Below are positions 25,872 through 33,927 of a stretch of DNA of 64,000 nt, one piece after another. Source of the DNA: Fontibacillus panacisegetis. Lineage in GTDB: Bacteria > Bacillota > Bacilli > Paenibacillales > Paenibacillaceae. The translations under genes and the position numbers were made by a program. The notes under the pieces were generated by a model that worked only from the letters and a program-made list of their open reading frames with translations, was not told the origin of the DNA and did not search any database. Numbering within the stretch: the stretch's first letter is position 1; each line of letters starts with the position of its first letter. Location: positions 1-64,000 of the forward strand of contig NZ_FNBG01000016.1 in assembly GCF_900102215.1 (NCBI RefSeq), read 5' to 3'.

Positions 25872-26093
25872 TTATTTGTAGCCTTTGTTCGAATCGAATA
25901 AGTATCCGGAGTGGCTGCGGGTCACTTTCCCCAACCCTCCCGAGACTCTTGAATGTGGTCTATTAATGTAATCATTAAAGTCTTCAATGGTTTCTGCCTC
26001 GAGATCGATGACCAGTTTCTTGGTGGAAATATTGTTTTCAGATAAAAACTTCCTTAAGTCTTTTGCTATATGAGGATAGATTTTTTCATACAA
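25872..26093 (-). CDS. Small hypothetical protein downstream of the MATE gene
   Basis: A 73-residue open frame (YEKIYPHIAKDLRKFLSENN, then KLVIDLEAETIEDFNDYINR) beginning at a TTG at 26093 that overlaps the MATE stop by eight bases. The amino-acid pattern is protein-like, but no family is recognised and no good ribosome site precedes it. It could be a real, translationally coupled gene or a decayed fragment. Confidence 0.4.
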   Translation of the reverse strand: MYEKIYPHIAKDLRKFLSENNISTKKLVIDLEAETIEDFNDYINRPHSRVSGGLGKVTRSHSGYLFDSNKGYK

Positions 26094-27408
26094 TTTTATT
26101 CCTATACCACGCTTCTCCTTTAAATCGTAATGCAAAGATGATGCCTCGTACTGCCCATTCTGTAACCATTGCGATCCATACCCCCATAACACCAAGCTGA
26201 AGTGTAACTCCTAATATGTAGCCAAGAATGACCCGGAATAGCCACATAGTGAGTAGTGCAATAATCGAAGTGTATTTCGAATCGCCAGCCGCACGTAAAG
26301 CTGACGGTAATATAAAGCTAAATGACCAAACGATGGGCTGAGCTATAGAGATTAATAGGATGAGATGAAAGATGTCTGGTACGATGGATTCAGGTGGCGA
26401 ATATAGGTTAACTAGCCATGGGAAAATGGGCAATAAAATGGCAGTAATCAACAGGAATAAGACACTTGAAAATCCTAAAAATGATTTAATAAACTTTCTT
26501 GCATCGGCGATATCTCTCCTCCCTATACATTGTCCAACTATTGTAACAATCGCTACACTTAATGAAGTTCCTCCGATTTGGAATAACATAGATAATGAAT
26601 TACCGATTGCATTGACCGTAATTGGTAATGTGCCGAACTGAACGATATAGGTTTGTGTAAGCAACTTACCTCCATTGAAGAACAGTTGCTCCGCTGCAAA
26701 AGGAAGACCAATAAACATAATTTTTTTGAATATTGAAACATGTAACTTAAATATATTTTCTAGCTCAAAGCGCAATGTATGATTGTAACGTAAAAGATAG
26801 ATTAGTGATGCAGCAGCTCCTAGTACACGTGCGCTAATTAAGGAAATAGCTAGTCCTAGCACACCCATATCCAAAATGGTAATGAATAATATGTTTAAGA
26901 TAAAGTACGACAAGTTTAATATGACAGACAAAACTAGAGAAGCTTTTGTCTCAGACACGCCTCGCAAGGCTCCGACAACACCTTGATAGATTGCGATGAA
27001 GGGATAGGAGATACAACTGCCAATAAGAAATATTTTAGCATTAGAGATAACATCAGAATCAGCACTGCCAAATAAAAAGTCCAGAATAGTAGAATGAAAA
27101 ATGATAACGAGCACGCATATTGCGATAGAAAGGGTAGCGACGGATGAGATCGCCTGAGTTGCAGCCCGAGATGCCTGCTCTTGGTTTCGCTTGCCTATGT
27201 ATTGAGCGACAATTACAGTTCCACCTGTTGAAATCGCAATAAACACGCTAATAATGAAAATGTTTACCGAATCGACCATGCTCACTGCACTAACTGCTTC
27301 AACGCCTGAGGAGCTGACCATTGCTGTATTCAAAATGCTAATGAATACAATAAAGGCAGAATCCACAAAGATCGGAATAAGCATCGAAAATATTTGTTTG
27401 TAGTTCAT
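26086..27408 (-). CDS. MATE-family multidrug/toxin efflux transporter
   Basis: A 12-span transporter with family marks: QIFSMLIPIFVDSAFIVFISILNTAMVSS at the N-terminus, GTVIVAQYIGKRNQEQASRAATQ, GVVGALRGVSETKASL, and in the second half VTIVGQCIGRRDIADARKF and LPSALRAAGDSKYTS. It should export cationic compounds with Na+ or H+. I prefer ATG at 27408 (440 residues), which has CAGGAG just upstream and starts directly before the first span; an ATG at 27480 adds 24 residues (MHNSYTRLKIPL...) with only a weak site. Co-oriented small ORF follows. Confidence 0.88.
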   Translation of the reverse strand: MNYKQIFSMLIPIFVDSAFIVFISILNTAMVSSSGVEAVSAVSMVDSVNIFIISVFIAISTGGTVIVAQYIGKRNQEQASRAATQAISSVATLSIAICVLVIIFHSTILDFLFGSADSDVISNAKIFLIGSCISYPFIAIYQGVVGALRGVSETKASLVLSVILNLSYFILNILFITILDMGVLGLAISLISARVLGAAASLIYLLRYNHTLRFELENIFKLHVSIFKKIMFIGLPFAAEQLFFNGGKLLTQTYIVQFGTLPITVNAIGNSLSMLFQIGGTSLSVAIVTIVGQCIGRRDIADARKFIKSFLGFSSVLFLLITAILLPIFPWLVNLYSPPESIVPDIFHLILLISIAQPIVWSFSFILPSALRAAGDSKYTSIIALLTMWLFRVILGYILGVTLQLGVMGVWIAMVTEWAVRGIIFALRFKGEAWYRNKIV

Positions 27409-27548
27409 CGATGCTCCTGTGAAGTATTTATTCAGCAGGGAATGAAGTGGAATTTTCAAGCGAGTATACGAATTATGCATAGTATCATCTCGTTTCAGTC
27501 GGACTCATCTGAGGATTGATTGACCAAGTTCAATTATTGACAAAAAAT

Positions 27549-27828
27549 AAGAGGCTGTCCCATAAGTCATCTAAAGATAATTTGAGGGACGCTTCTTTTT
27601 TAGCAGTGGAAAGGCATAATATGAGGCAAAGGATGCAAAAATGCAGTTTTTAAAAAGTAGCCATGAAAGGATGAACAAAAGCCTGCAAAAGTGCAGGAAT
27701 ATGGTTCAGAATAGACTAGTTTGAAGAGAATCCTTAGAGAAAGCCTGCACATTTGCAGGAATTTGGGACATTTAGAGACTTTACATAAACAAAGCCTGCA
27801 CATTTGCAGGAATTGCAGGAATTCCGCA
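27549..27828. repeat. Dispersed TGCA-palindrome repeat, copy C, with left-end hairpin
   Basis: Nearly identical over about 250 bases to the interior of the element at 9812-10222. It begins with the hairpin GAGGCTGTCCC...GGGACGCTTC (27551-27595). Palindromes CCTGCAAAAGTGCAGG at 27682 and CCTGCACATTTGCAGG at 27744 and 27795 follow. The right-hand 21-bp end of the complete element is missing, and the copy runs almost to the stop codon of the FadR-type gene. Confidence 0.75.
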
Positions 27829-27835
27829 TCATAAA

Positions 27836-28552
27836 TTAATCTTGAATGGCTCCATGTTTCAATACATTCGCAACCTTATATAAATGAGCTTGAATTAACT
27901 GGCTGGCAAGCTCGCTATTTTGAGCTAATATTGCATGATATATGGATTGATGCTCTTTTAAGAGCAGTATGGAAGAGGACTTGTCCTCGTAAAACCACAG
28001 CTGACGAGTTTTCCCTATTGTCTCGGTAAGCTTACATGAAAGTGAACTCATTAATGTATTAAGCAGTTCATTATGTGATGCAGCTGCTATAGCTAGATGA
28101 AATTCGATATCCGCATGTTCACTCATTTGCGTATCGTTCATTTCCAACGCTTGCTCCATTTGTTCAATAATTTGCTTTAACCTCTCGAGATCCTGATCAT
28201 TTCGACGCTGGGCAGCGAATGCAGCACTGCCACTTTCAAGCCAAATACGAACTTCTAGTATCTCTCTTACGTTTTCCGATTCCTCGAATGGATCACGAGA
28301 GTTACTCTGCGAGGTAGGTAATACTTTATTAATAAAGGTACCTCCGCCATGCTTCACATCTATCCAGCCTGTAGCCTTTAATGCGCTCAATGCTTCACGA
28401 ATGGTGGAGCGACCTACTCCGAAGGAGGTACTCAAGTCAACTACGGATGGTAGTTTTTGACCAGGTTGTAAGAGACCTTCCTCAATTTGTGAAAGAATGA
28501 CTCTTTGCACAATCTCATGTCCTTTTTCAGTTTCTACCTTTATCGGCTGCAT
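27836..28552 (-). CDS. FadR-subfamily GntR regulator (LldR-like)
   Basis: The 238-residue protein has a GntR winged helix at residues 10-75 (EEGLLQPGQKLPSVVDLSTSFGVGRSTIREALSALKATGWIDVKHGGGTF in pieces) and an FCD effector domain with metal-ligand residues (EVRIWLESGSAAFAA, HADIEFHLAIAAASHN, EHQSIYHAI). FadR-type regulators beside glcD/lldD genes usually sense lactate or glycolate. It is divergent from glcDF with a 13-bp palindrome in between, so it probably represses that operon in the absence of its acid ligand. Confidence 0.88.
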   Translation of the reverse strand: MQPIKVETEKGHEIVQRVILSQIEEGLLQPGQKLPSVVDLSTSFGVGRSTIREALSALKATGWIDVKHGGGTFINKVLPTSQSNSRDPFEESENVREILEVRIWLESGSAAFAAQRRNDQDLERLKQIIEQMEQALEMNDTQMSEHADIEFHLAIAAASHNELLNTLMSSLSCKLTETIGKTRQLWFYEDKSSSILLLKEHQSIYHAILAQNSELASQLIQAHLYKVANVLKHGAIQD

Positions 28553-28608
28553 AGAGCTTTAACCTCCAATGATATAACTATCGACTATACTGTACTACTT
28601 TATTACGC

Positions 28609-28637
28609 TATAATCAATCATAAAGTCATCAGATGAC
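28609..28637 (+). promoter_or_regulatory. glcDF promoter -10 and palindromic operator
   Basis: TATAAT at 28609-28614 is followed at 28625-28637 by the perfect palindrome GTCATC-A-GATGAC, which would lie over the early transcribed region. The site sits between the divergent FadR-type gene and glcD, so it is the likely operator. Confidence 0.6.
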
Positions 28638-28668
28638 CTGCCTACTTTTTGCTATGGAGGAATCGATT

Positions 28669-30084
28669 ATGTTGAATGAAGCTGTTGCTAGACAACTAAG
28701 AGAGATTGTAGGGGAAAAGTTTTTTCGGACAGATCAGGAGGCGTTAATCGCACATTCTTATGATGGAACTCCGATGCTACAAGCTTTGCCCGATGGAGTT
28801 ATTTATCCAGAATCAACAGAGCAAGTTTCAGAAATTATGAAAATAGCTAGCAGCAATCTTATTCCGATTGTAACAAGAGGTTCTGGCTCGAATCTTTGCG
28901 GTGGTACAACACCATTGCAAGGAGGGATTGTGATGGTTATGCATCGCATGAATAAAATTATTGAAGTGGATATGGAAAATTTAACGGCTATTGTCCAGCC
29001 TGGTGTAATTACTGGCCAATTTATTGCACATGTTGAAGGGTTAGGACTATTCTATCCACCAGATCCGAGCAGTATGAAAATTTCCACCATTGGTGGCAAT
29101 ATCGCTGAATGCTCAGGTGGTCTAAGAGGATTAAAGTACGGAACTACGAAAGATTATGTACTTGGCTTAACTGCAGTTCTTGCAAATGGATCTGTCATTC
29201 GTACAGGCGGGAAATTAACTAAAGATGTTGCTGGTTATGATTTGACGAAATTATTAGTAGGCTCAGAAGGAACACTTGCAGTCATTACAGAGGCGATTCT
29301 TAAGCTAATTCCACAGCCGAAAACAAAGAAAACAATGGTTGCGATGTATAAGGATATTTATGGTGCAGCACGAACGGTATCTAAAATTATTAAAAATCAA
29401 ATCATTCCAGCAACGTTAGAGATATTGGATAATCCAACCATTCGAGTTGTTGATGACTTTGCGAAAATTGGTTTACCGCTAGATATGGCCGCGATCCTCA
29501 TTATTGAGCAGGATGGCGAGCCGGAAATGGTTGAACGTGATATTGAAAAAATTCATCTTATTTGTAGGGAAGAGCAGGCGGATCGTATTGAAGTAGCAGC
29601 GGATCGTGAAGAAGCAGAAAAGCTGCTGACCGCTAGACGTAGTGCATTTACAGCACTCGCACGCCTTCGCCCAACAACGATACTTGAGGACGCTACTGTA
29701 CCGCGTTCAAAAATTGCGGATATGGTATTGCGTACCAATGCAATCGCCCAAAAGTACAATGTGAACATAGCAACCTTTGGGCATGCGGGTGATGGTAACC
29801 TGCATCCAACTGCAACTACTGACGCACGAGACCGGGAAGAAGTGCATCGCGTTGAGGAGGCATTTGCAGAAATTTTTGAAGCTGCCATCGAGCTTGGGGG
29901 CACGATAACTGGCGAGCATGGAGTCGGTGTTGTGAAAGCGCCTTATTTGGAATGGAAGGTTGGAGAAGCGGGAGTTGAAGTAATGAAAGGAATCAAGACC
30001 GCTTTCGATCCGTTGAACATTTTGAATCCAAGTAAGATTTTTGCTAAGGAAACAAAGAAGAGAGTGGTGGTGCAGCATGGCTAA
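28669..30084 (+). CDS. glcD: FAD-linked D-lactate/glycolate dehydrogenase subunit GlcD
   Basis: The 471-residue protein has a PCMH-type FAD domain (VTRGSGSNLCGGTTPLQGG, FYPPDPSSMKISTIGGNIAECSGG, GGKLTKDVAGYDLTKLLVGSEGT) and a C-terminal FAD oxidase domain (HAGDGNLHP, GTITGEHGVGVVKAPYL). It oxidises a 2-hydroxy acid, D-lactate or glycolate, and passes electrons to GlcF. The ATG at 28669 follows TGGAGGA; the earlier ATG at 28633 lies inside the operator. It overlaps glcF by eight bases. The neighbouring MurNAc operon releases D-lactate, a plausible substrate. Confidence 0.92.
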   Translation: MLNEAVARQLREIVGEKFFRTDQEALIAHSYDGTPMLQALPDGVIYPESTEQVSEIMKIASSNLIPIVTRGSGSNLCGGTTPLQGGIVMVMHRMNKIIEVDMENLTAIVQPGVITGQFIAHVEGLGLFYPPDPSSMKISTIGGNIAECSGGLRGLKYGTTKDYVLGLTAVLANGSVIRTGGKLTKDVAGYDLTKLLVGSEGTLAVITEAILKLIPQPKTKKTMVAMYKDIYGAARTVSKIIKNQIIPATLEILDNPTIRVVDDFAKIGLPLDMAAILIIEQDGEPEMVERDIEKIHLICREEQADRIEVAADREEAEKLLTARRSAFTALARLRPTTILEDATVPRSKIADMVLRTNAIAQKYNVNIATFGHAGDGNLHPTATTDARDREEVHRVEEAFAEIFEAAIELGGTITGEHGVGVVKAPYLEWKVGEAGVEVMKGIKTAFDPLNILNPSKIFAKETKKRVVVQHG

Positions 30085-31438
30085 TACAACAGGAAAACCA
30101 GCAATCGAGCATTCTAATCCTTTAGCTCAAACTTTATTAGAGAAGCTTGACTATGATCAGTTAACCAATTGTATGCGTTGCGGCTTCTGTTTGCCTGCTT
30201 GTCCGACATTCCGTGAGACAGGCATGGAACCAGCCTCTCCACGTGGACGCATTGCGATGATGAAGGCAGCAGTAGATGGACTAATGGTTCCAGATCAGCA
30301 ATTCCAAGATCAAATGAACCTGTGCTTAGGCTGTCGTGCATGTGAACCAGCTTGTCCGGCAGATGTGAAGTATGGCCAATTAATTGAACAGACGAGGGAA
30401 GCGATTGAGGAGCACGCAACTCATTCATTGCCTATTAAAGTTGTTCGTAAGACCGTATTCAAAAAAGTATTTCCGAAGCGTAGTAAACTGAAATTGCTTG
30501 GGGGAACACTTGCGTTTTATCAAAAATCCGGCTTGCAAAAAGTAGCGCATTCAACCGGTGCAATGAAGCTGTTTCCAAAACATTTAGCGGAGATTGAATC
30601 TATTATGCCATCCGCCAGCTCTAAGGGGGTAGTCGATCGTCTCGGTACTTTTTATCCTGGAAAGGGTGAGGCCATCGCCAAAGTAGGGATGTTCCGCGGT
30701 TGTATTATGGATGTTATGTTCACAGATACGAATGTGAATACCGTTGAGCTGCTGTCTGCTGCGGGTTTTGATGTATACATTCCCGACGGTCAGGTATGCT
30801 GTGGTGCGTTATATGCACATAGTGGAGAAATGAACGATGCAAGACAATTGGCAGCTGTGAATATTGATACATTCAAACAGCTGGGTGTTGATTATGTTGT
30901 ATCAAATGCAGGCGGTTGTGGTGCTCTTCTCGTTGAATATGACCATCTTATGCAGGATGATGAAAAGTACCGTGAGTCCGCAAAATGGTTTGCTTCAAGA
31001 GTGATCGATGTCAGCGCATTGATTGTAGAAAAGGGACGTGTACCGAAATTTGCTCAAAAAGAAAGCTCTCCACAAGCTGAGAAAATTAAGGTGACGTATC
31101 AGGATTCCTGTCATCTGCGCAATGTAATGAAAGGCTCTAGCGCCCCACGAACATTAATGAAGCAAGTAGCTAACACTGATTATATTGAAATGGTCGAATC
31201 CGATCGCTGCTGTGGCTCTGCGGGTATATACAATATTGTACAGCCTGAGATGGCAGGTTCCATTCTTGAGCACAAAATGGAGCATGCGAATAATACGCAA
31301 GCAAGCTATATGTTGACGAGTAACCCGGGCTGTCTACTCCAAATGAAGGTTGGTATTGAAAAGCATCAGCCAGATCAGCCGATGAAGGCGATGCATATCG
31401 TTGACTTTTTACATGATCGGATGATTGTTTCAGAATAG
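30077..31438 (+). CDS. glcF: Iron-sulfur subunit GlcF of D-lactate/glycolate dehydrogenase
   Basis: The 453-residue protein has two ferredoxin-type [4Fe-4S] motifs, CMRCGFCLPACP near residue 34 and CLGCRACEPACP near residue 83, then two CCG heterodisulfide-reductase-type repeats (CCGALYAHSGE and CCGSAGIYN). It transfers electrons from GlcD to the respiratory chain at the membrane. The ATG at 30077 overlaps the glcD stop; the TTG at 30041 is unneeded. Confidence 0.92.
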   Translation: MANTTGKPAIEHSNPLAQTLLEKLDYDQLTNCMRCGFCLPACPTFRETGMEPASPRGRIAMMKAAVDGLMVPDQQFQDQMNLCLGCRACEPACPADVKYGQLIEQTREAIEEHATHSLPIKVVRKTVFKKVFPKRSKLKLLGGTLAFYQKSGLQKVAHSTGAMKLFPKHLAEIESIMPSASSKGVVDRLGTFYPGKGEAIAKVGMFRGCIMDVMFTDTNVNTVELLSAAGFDVYIPDGQVCCGALYAHSGEMNDARQLAAVNIDTFKQLGVDYVVSNAGGCGALLVEYDHLMQDDEKYRESAKWFASRVIDVSALIVEKGRVPKFAQKESSPQAEKIKVTYQDSCHLRNVMKGSSAPRTLMKQVANTDYIEMVESDRCCGSAGIYNIVQPEMAGSILEHKMEHANNTQASYMLTSNPGCLLQMKVGIEKHQPDQPMKAMHIVDFLHDRMIVSE

Positions 31439-31480
31439 CAAATTTTGGATGTTTTTATTATGTCAAAATATGTTTTGCTA

Positions 31481-31510
31481 TTGAAATAGGTTGTCTATAT
31501 TGTTTATGAT
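31481..31510 (+). promoter_or_regulatory. Candidate promoter of the RpiR regulator gene
   Basis: TTGAAA at 31481-31486, 18 bases, TATGAT at 31505-31510, about 40 bases before the ATG at 31550. No clear terminator separates glcF from it, so some read-through is also possible. Confidence 0.5.
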
Positions 31511-31549
31511 ATGATTTAAGGTATTAATTAAATCTAGAGTAGGTAGATT

Positions 31550-32413
31550 ATGAGTTTAAATGATAACGTTTTAATTAAGATTCGTGAAATGAGAGAAAGT
31601 TTTACTCCAGTTGAACGATTGGTTGGAGACTACATCTTAGAAAATACTGAAGAAATCCCCCATTTGTCGATTAAGGAATTGGCTCAATCGAGTAAAACAA
31701 GTGATGCATCTGTCCTACGTTTCTGTAAGACGATGGGGTACAGCGGATATCGCAATTTTATTGTGAGTATATCGGCCTCTTTGGGTTCCCGTGATGAGGA
31801 TTCAAAGGCTCAGTATACAGATATTCAGCCAGGTGATGATCTATCGACAATTATTTCAAATATTTCATTGAATAATTGCAAGTCTATTGAGGATACCCTT
31901 AGTGTTATTGACCGAAAAGAAATTGCAAGAGCTGTAGAGTTACTACGTCATAGTAAGCGCATTGTTTTCTTTGGAATAGGTGCCTCAGGAATCATTTGTA
32001 TGGACGGGGAACAGAAGTTCTCACGAATTAATAAGATGTGTCATGCTTATACAGATGGTCATAGTCAGCTTACAGCAGCAACTTTACTTGAGAAAGATGA
32101 TGTTGCCATTTTCATTTCTAACTCTGGAGCAACTAGTGATATTATTGATGCACTGGAAATTGCTCAAAAGAACAAAGCGAAATGTATTGCGATTACGAAA
32201 TACAATAAAAGTGAGCTTGCAGAGCGGGCGGATATTGTTCTTAGTATATCTACACCTGAAATAACCATTCGCAGTGGCGCTATGGGTTCACGTATTGCGA
32301 TGCTTACGATCATCGATATATTATTTGCTGGTGTTGCCAGTGCAGAATACGATGAAGTAAAAACCTACTTAACAAAAACACATAATATATTGAAGAAAAA
32401 ACTTAGAAATTAG
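31550..32413 (+). CDS. RpiR-family regulator (MurR-like)
   Basis: The 287-residue protein has an N-terminal RpiR helix-turn-helix (FTPVERLVGDYILEN, LSIKELAQSSKTSDASVLRFCKTMGYSGYRNF) and a C-terminal SIS sugar-isomerase domain (RIVFFGIGASGI, VAIFISNSGATSDIIDALE) that binds phosphosugars. It directly precedes murQ and the sugar-uptake operon, so MurNAc-6-P is the probable ligand, as for Escherichia coli MurR. The ATG at 31550 has only a modest AGGTAG site. A strong terminator follows, so it is a separate transcription unit from murQ. Confidence 0.88.
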   Translation: MSLNDNVLIKIREMRESFTPVERLVGDYILENTEEIPHLSIKELAQSSKTSDASVLRFCKTMGYSGYRNFIVSISASLGSRDEDSKAQYTDIQPGDDLSTIISNISLNNCKSIEDTLSVIDRKEIARAVELLRHSKRIVFFGIGASGIICMDGEQKFSRINKMCHAYTDGHSQLTAATLLEKDDVAIFISNSGATSDIIDALEIAQKNKAKCIAITKYNKSELAERADIVLSISTPEITIRSGAMGSRIAMLTIIDILFAGVASAEYDEVKTYLTKTHNILKKKLRN

Positions 32414-32436
32414 ATTCTGATGAAATGAATATGAAA

Positions 32437-32471
32437 GAAAGCATTGATCCTAGATCAATGCTTTCTTTTTG
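32437..32471 (+). terminator. Perfect rho-independent terminator after the RpiR gene
   Basis: GAAAGCATTGATC-CTA-GATCAATGCTTTC (13-bp perfect stem, 32437-32465) followed by TTTTTG. Confidence 0.92.
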
Positions 32472-32539
32472 TATTTCATGCACTAATTTTTATACTTAAC
32501 GTATTATTTTCTTATTTCATGTTAGATTAGCTACAAAAA

Positions 32540-32786
32540 TGAAAACGTTTTACCGAGCGAATATTATGATTAGTTTATTCCATAATTGAAAGCTTAGTAC
32601 ACTGATTTTATGAAAATTTTTAATAAAATTTGAATAGTTATGATGCAATTTCATATTCCTTTTGGATCAGTAATCAGCATATAAGACAGGGTTTTCCTTT
32701 TTCAGGAATACTGTAGCAATAGAGCTGTAAGCGTTCGATAAAAATTTTATCAATCACTTGTAAGCGCTTTATAAATATGGTATAAC
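32540..32786 (+). promoter_or_regulatory. murQ operon promoter with cre-like sites
   Basis: TTGTAA at 32758-32763, a 17-base spacer and TATAAC at 32781-32786 form a good SigA promoter. TGTAAGCGCTTTAT at 32759-32772 overlaps its -35 and matches the CcpA cre consensus at all but two positions. Similar but weaker boxes are TGTAAGCGTTCGAT at 32726 and TGAAAACGTTTTAC at 32540. Glucose repression of the operon is therefore likely. The rest of the 32472-32964 gap is AT-rich with no gene. Confidence 0.6.
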
Positions 32787-32832
32787 AGAGTGTGTAAGGA
32801 ATGAAATAAAACATCAGAATTTATTTTCTTAA

Positions 32833-32883
32833 TGAAATTATATTTCAAAAACTATTGACGGAGCAAAACTATTGTATTAGTAT
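32833..32883 (+). promoter_or_regulatory. Second promoter and candidate RpiR operator before murQ
   Basis: The palindrome TGAAAT-TAT-ATTTCA at 32833-32847 lies just upstream of TTGACG (32855-32860), a 17-base spacer and TAGTAT (32878-32883). It is a candidate binding site for the RpiR regulator encoded upstream. If the upstream promoter is used, the palindrome would lie in its leader. Confidence 0.45.
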
Positions 32884-32964
32884 TAGAGCATAAGATTTGT
32901 TAGTTAATCTTACACATCTTGTTAATTACAAGTGAGATCAAGACTGGCAAGAAGGAGGATGGCT

Positions 32965-33870
32965 ATGAATGACTACCTTGCGGGATTAACAACAGAGGCT
33001 GTGAATCCAGACACATTAATGATTGATGAATGTACTACGGAAGAAATGATCCAGTTAATGAATCAACAAGATGCACTGGTTCCTGCAGCTATAGCTGAGG
33101 AAATTCCGCAGATTGCAAAGGCGGTAGATATTCTACATCATAGGTTGTCTAATGGTGGAAGAATGTTTTACATAGGAGCTGGCACATCAGGAAGATTAGG
33201 TGTTTTGGATGCTTCCGAATGTCCTCCTACCTTTGGTACAGATCCTTCCTTGGTACAGGGCTATATCGCTGGTGGTGATATTGCTTTGCGTACTGCGGTT
33301 GAAGGCTGTGAAGACGATATGGATGAAGGGATCGCATTAATCGAAAGTATCGGTGTAACAAACAAAGATGTACTTATTGGGATTTCGGCAAGCGGCAGTG
33401 CAAACTACGTTATTGCAGCTTTAGCGAAAGCAAAGGAGCTTGGAGCAGCTACGATCGGTGTTTGTAACAACAAAGGCTCAAAGTTCGAACCCATTGTAGA
33501 TGTTTGTATTGCACCTGTTGTAGGGCCGGAGGTCATTAGCGGCTCGACTCGATTAAAGGCAGGAACTGCTCAGAAGTTGGTGCTTAATATGCTAACAACA
33601 TGCACAATGGTCAAGTTAGGGAAGACGTACAACAACTTAATGGTTGACCTAAAGGCAAGCAATATTAAGCTCGTAGATCGTTCGATCCGCATTATTATGA
33701 ACACGACTGGTGTAGATACATCAACCGCGACAGAAACACTAGAAAAAGCATCTATGAACTGTAAGTTGGCAATTATGATGATTAAAACGGGGTTAGATGC
33801 AAAAGAAGCAGAACAAGCACTTAATGCAAATGGAGGACGCTTGAAACAAGCAATCTCATCATTGGCTTAG
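32965..33870 (+). CDS. murQ: N-acetylmuramic acid 6-phosphate etherase
   Basis: The 301-residue SIS-domain enzyme has the MurQ signatures MFYIGAGTSGRLGVLDASECPPTFG (in pieces), VEGCEDD, GISASGSANYV and SGSTRLKAGTAQKLVLNML. It cleaves the lactyl ether of MurNAc-6-P to give GlcNAc-6-P and D-lactate in the cytoplasm. The ATG at 32965 is chosen because GGAGG ends six bases before; the ATG at 32959 is too close. First gene of the operon. Confidence 0.96.
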   Translation: MNDYLAGLTTEAVNPDTLMIDECTTEEMIQLMNQQDALVPAAIAEEIPQIAKAVDILHHRLSNGGRMFYIGAGTSGRLGVLDASECPPTFGTDPSLVQGYIAGGDIALRTAVEGCEDDMDEGIALIESIGVTNKDVLIGISASGSANYVIAALAKAKELGAATIGVCNNKGSKFEPIVDVCIAPVVGPEVISGSTRLKAGTAQKLVLNMLTTCTMVKLGKTYNNLMVDLKASNIKLVDRSIRIIMNTTGVDTSTATETLEKASMNCKLAIMMIKTGLDAKEAEQALNANGGRLKQAISSLA

Positions 33871-33927
33871 GTGGCGAAAAAGTGGAATAACGGGATTGAT
33901 GCTCTAAAATTGAGGAGGCTGCTATCG

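Noticed and set aside
30085..31560. glcF and the RpiR gene as one operon with murQ
   Set aside because: A strong terminator at 32437-32471 and dedicated promoters before the RpiR gene and murQ indicate separate units, although the functional link remains.
33871..33927. N-terminal extension of the sugar-binding lipoprotein from a GTG directly after murQ
   Set aside because: It would place 19 residues before the lipoprotein signal; the ATG at 33928 follows a strong GAGGAGG site.
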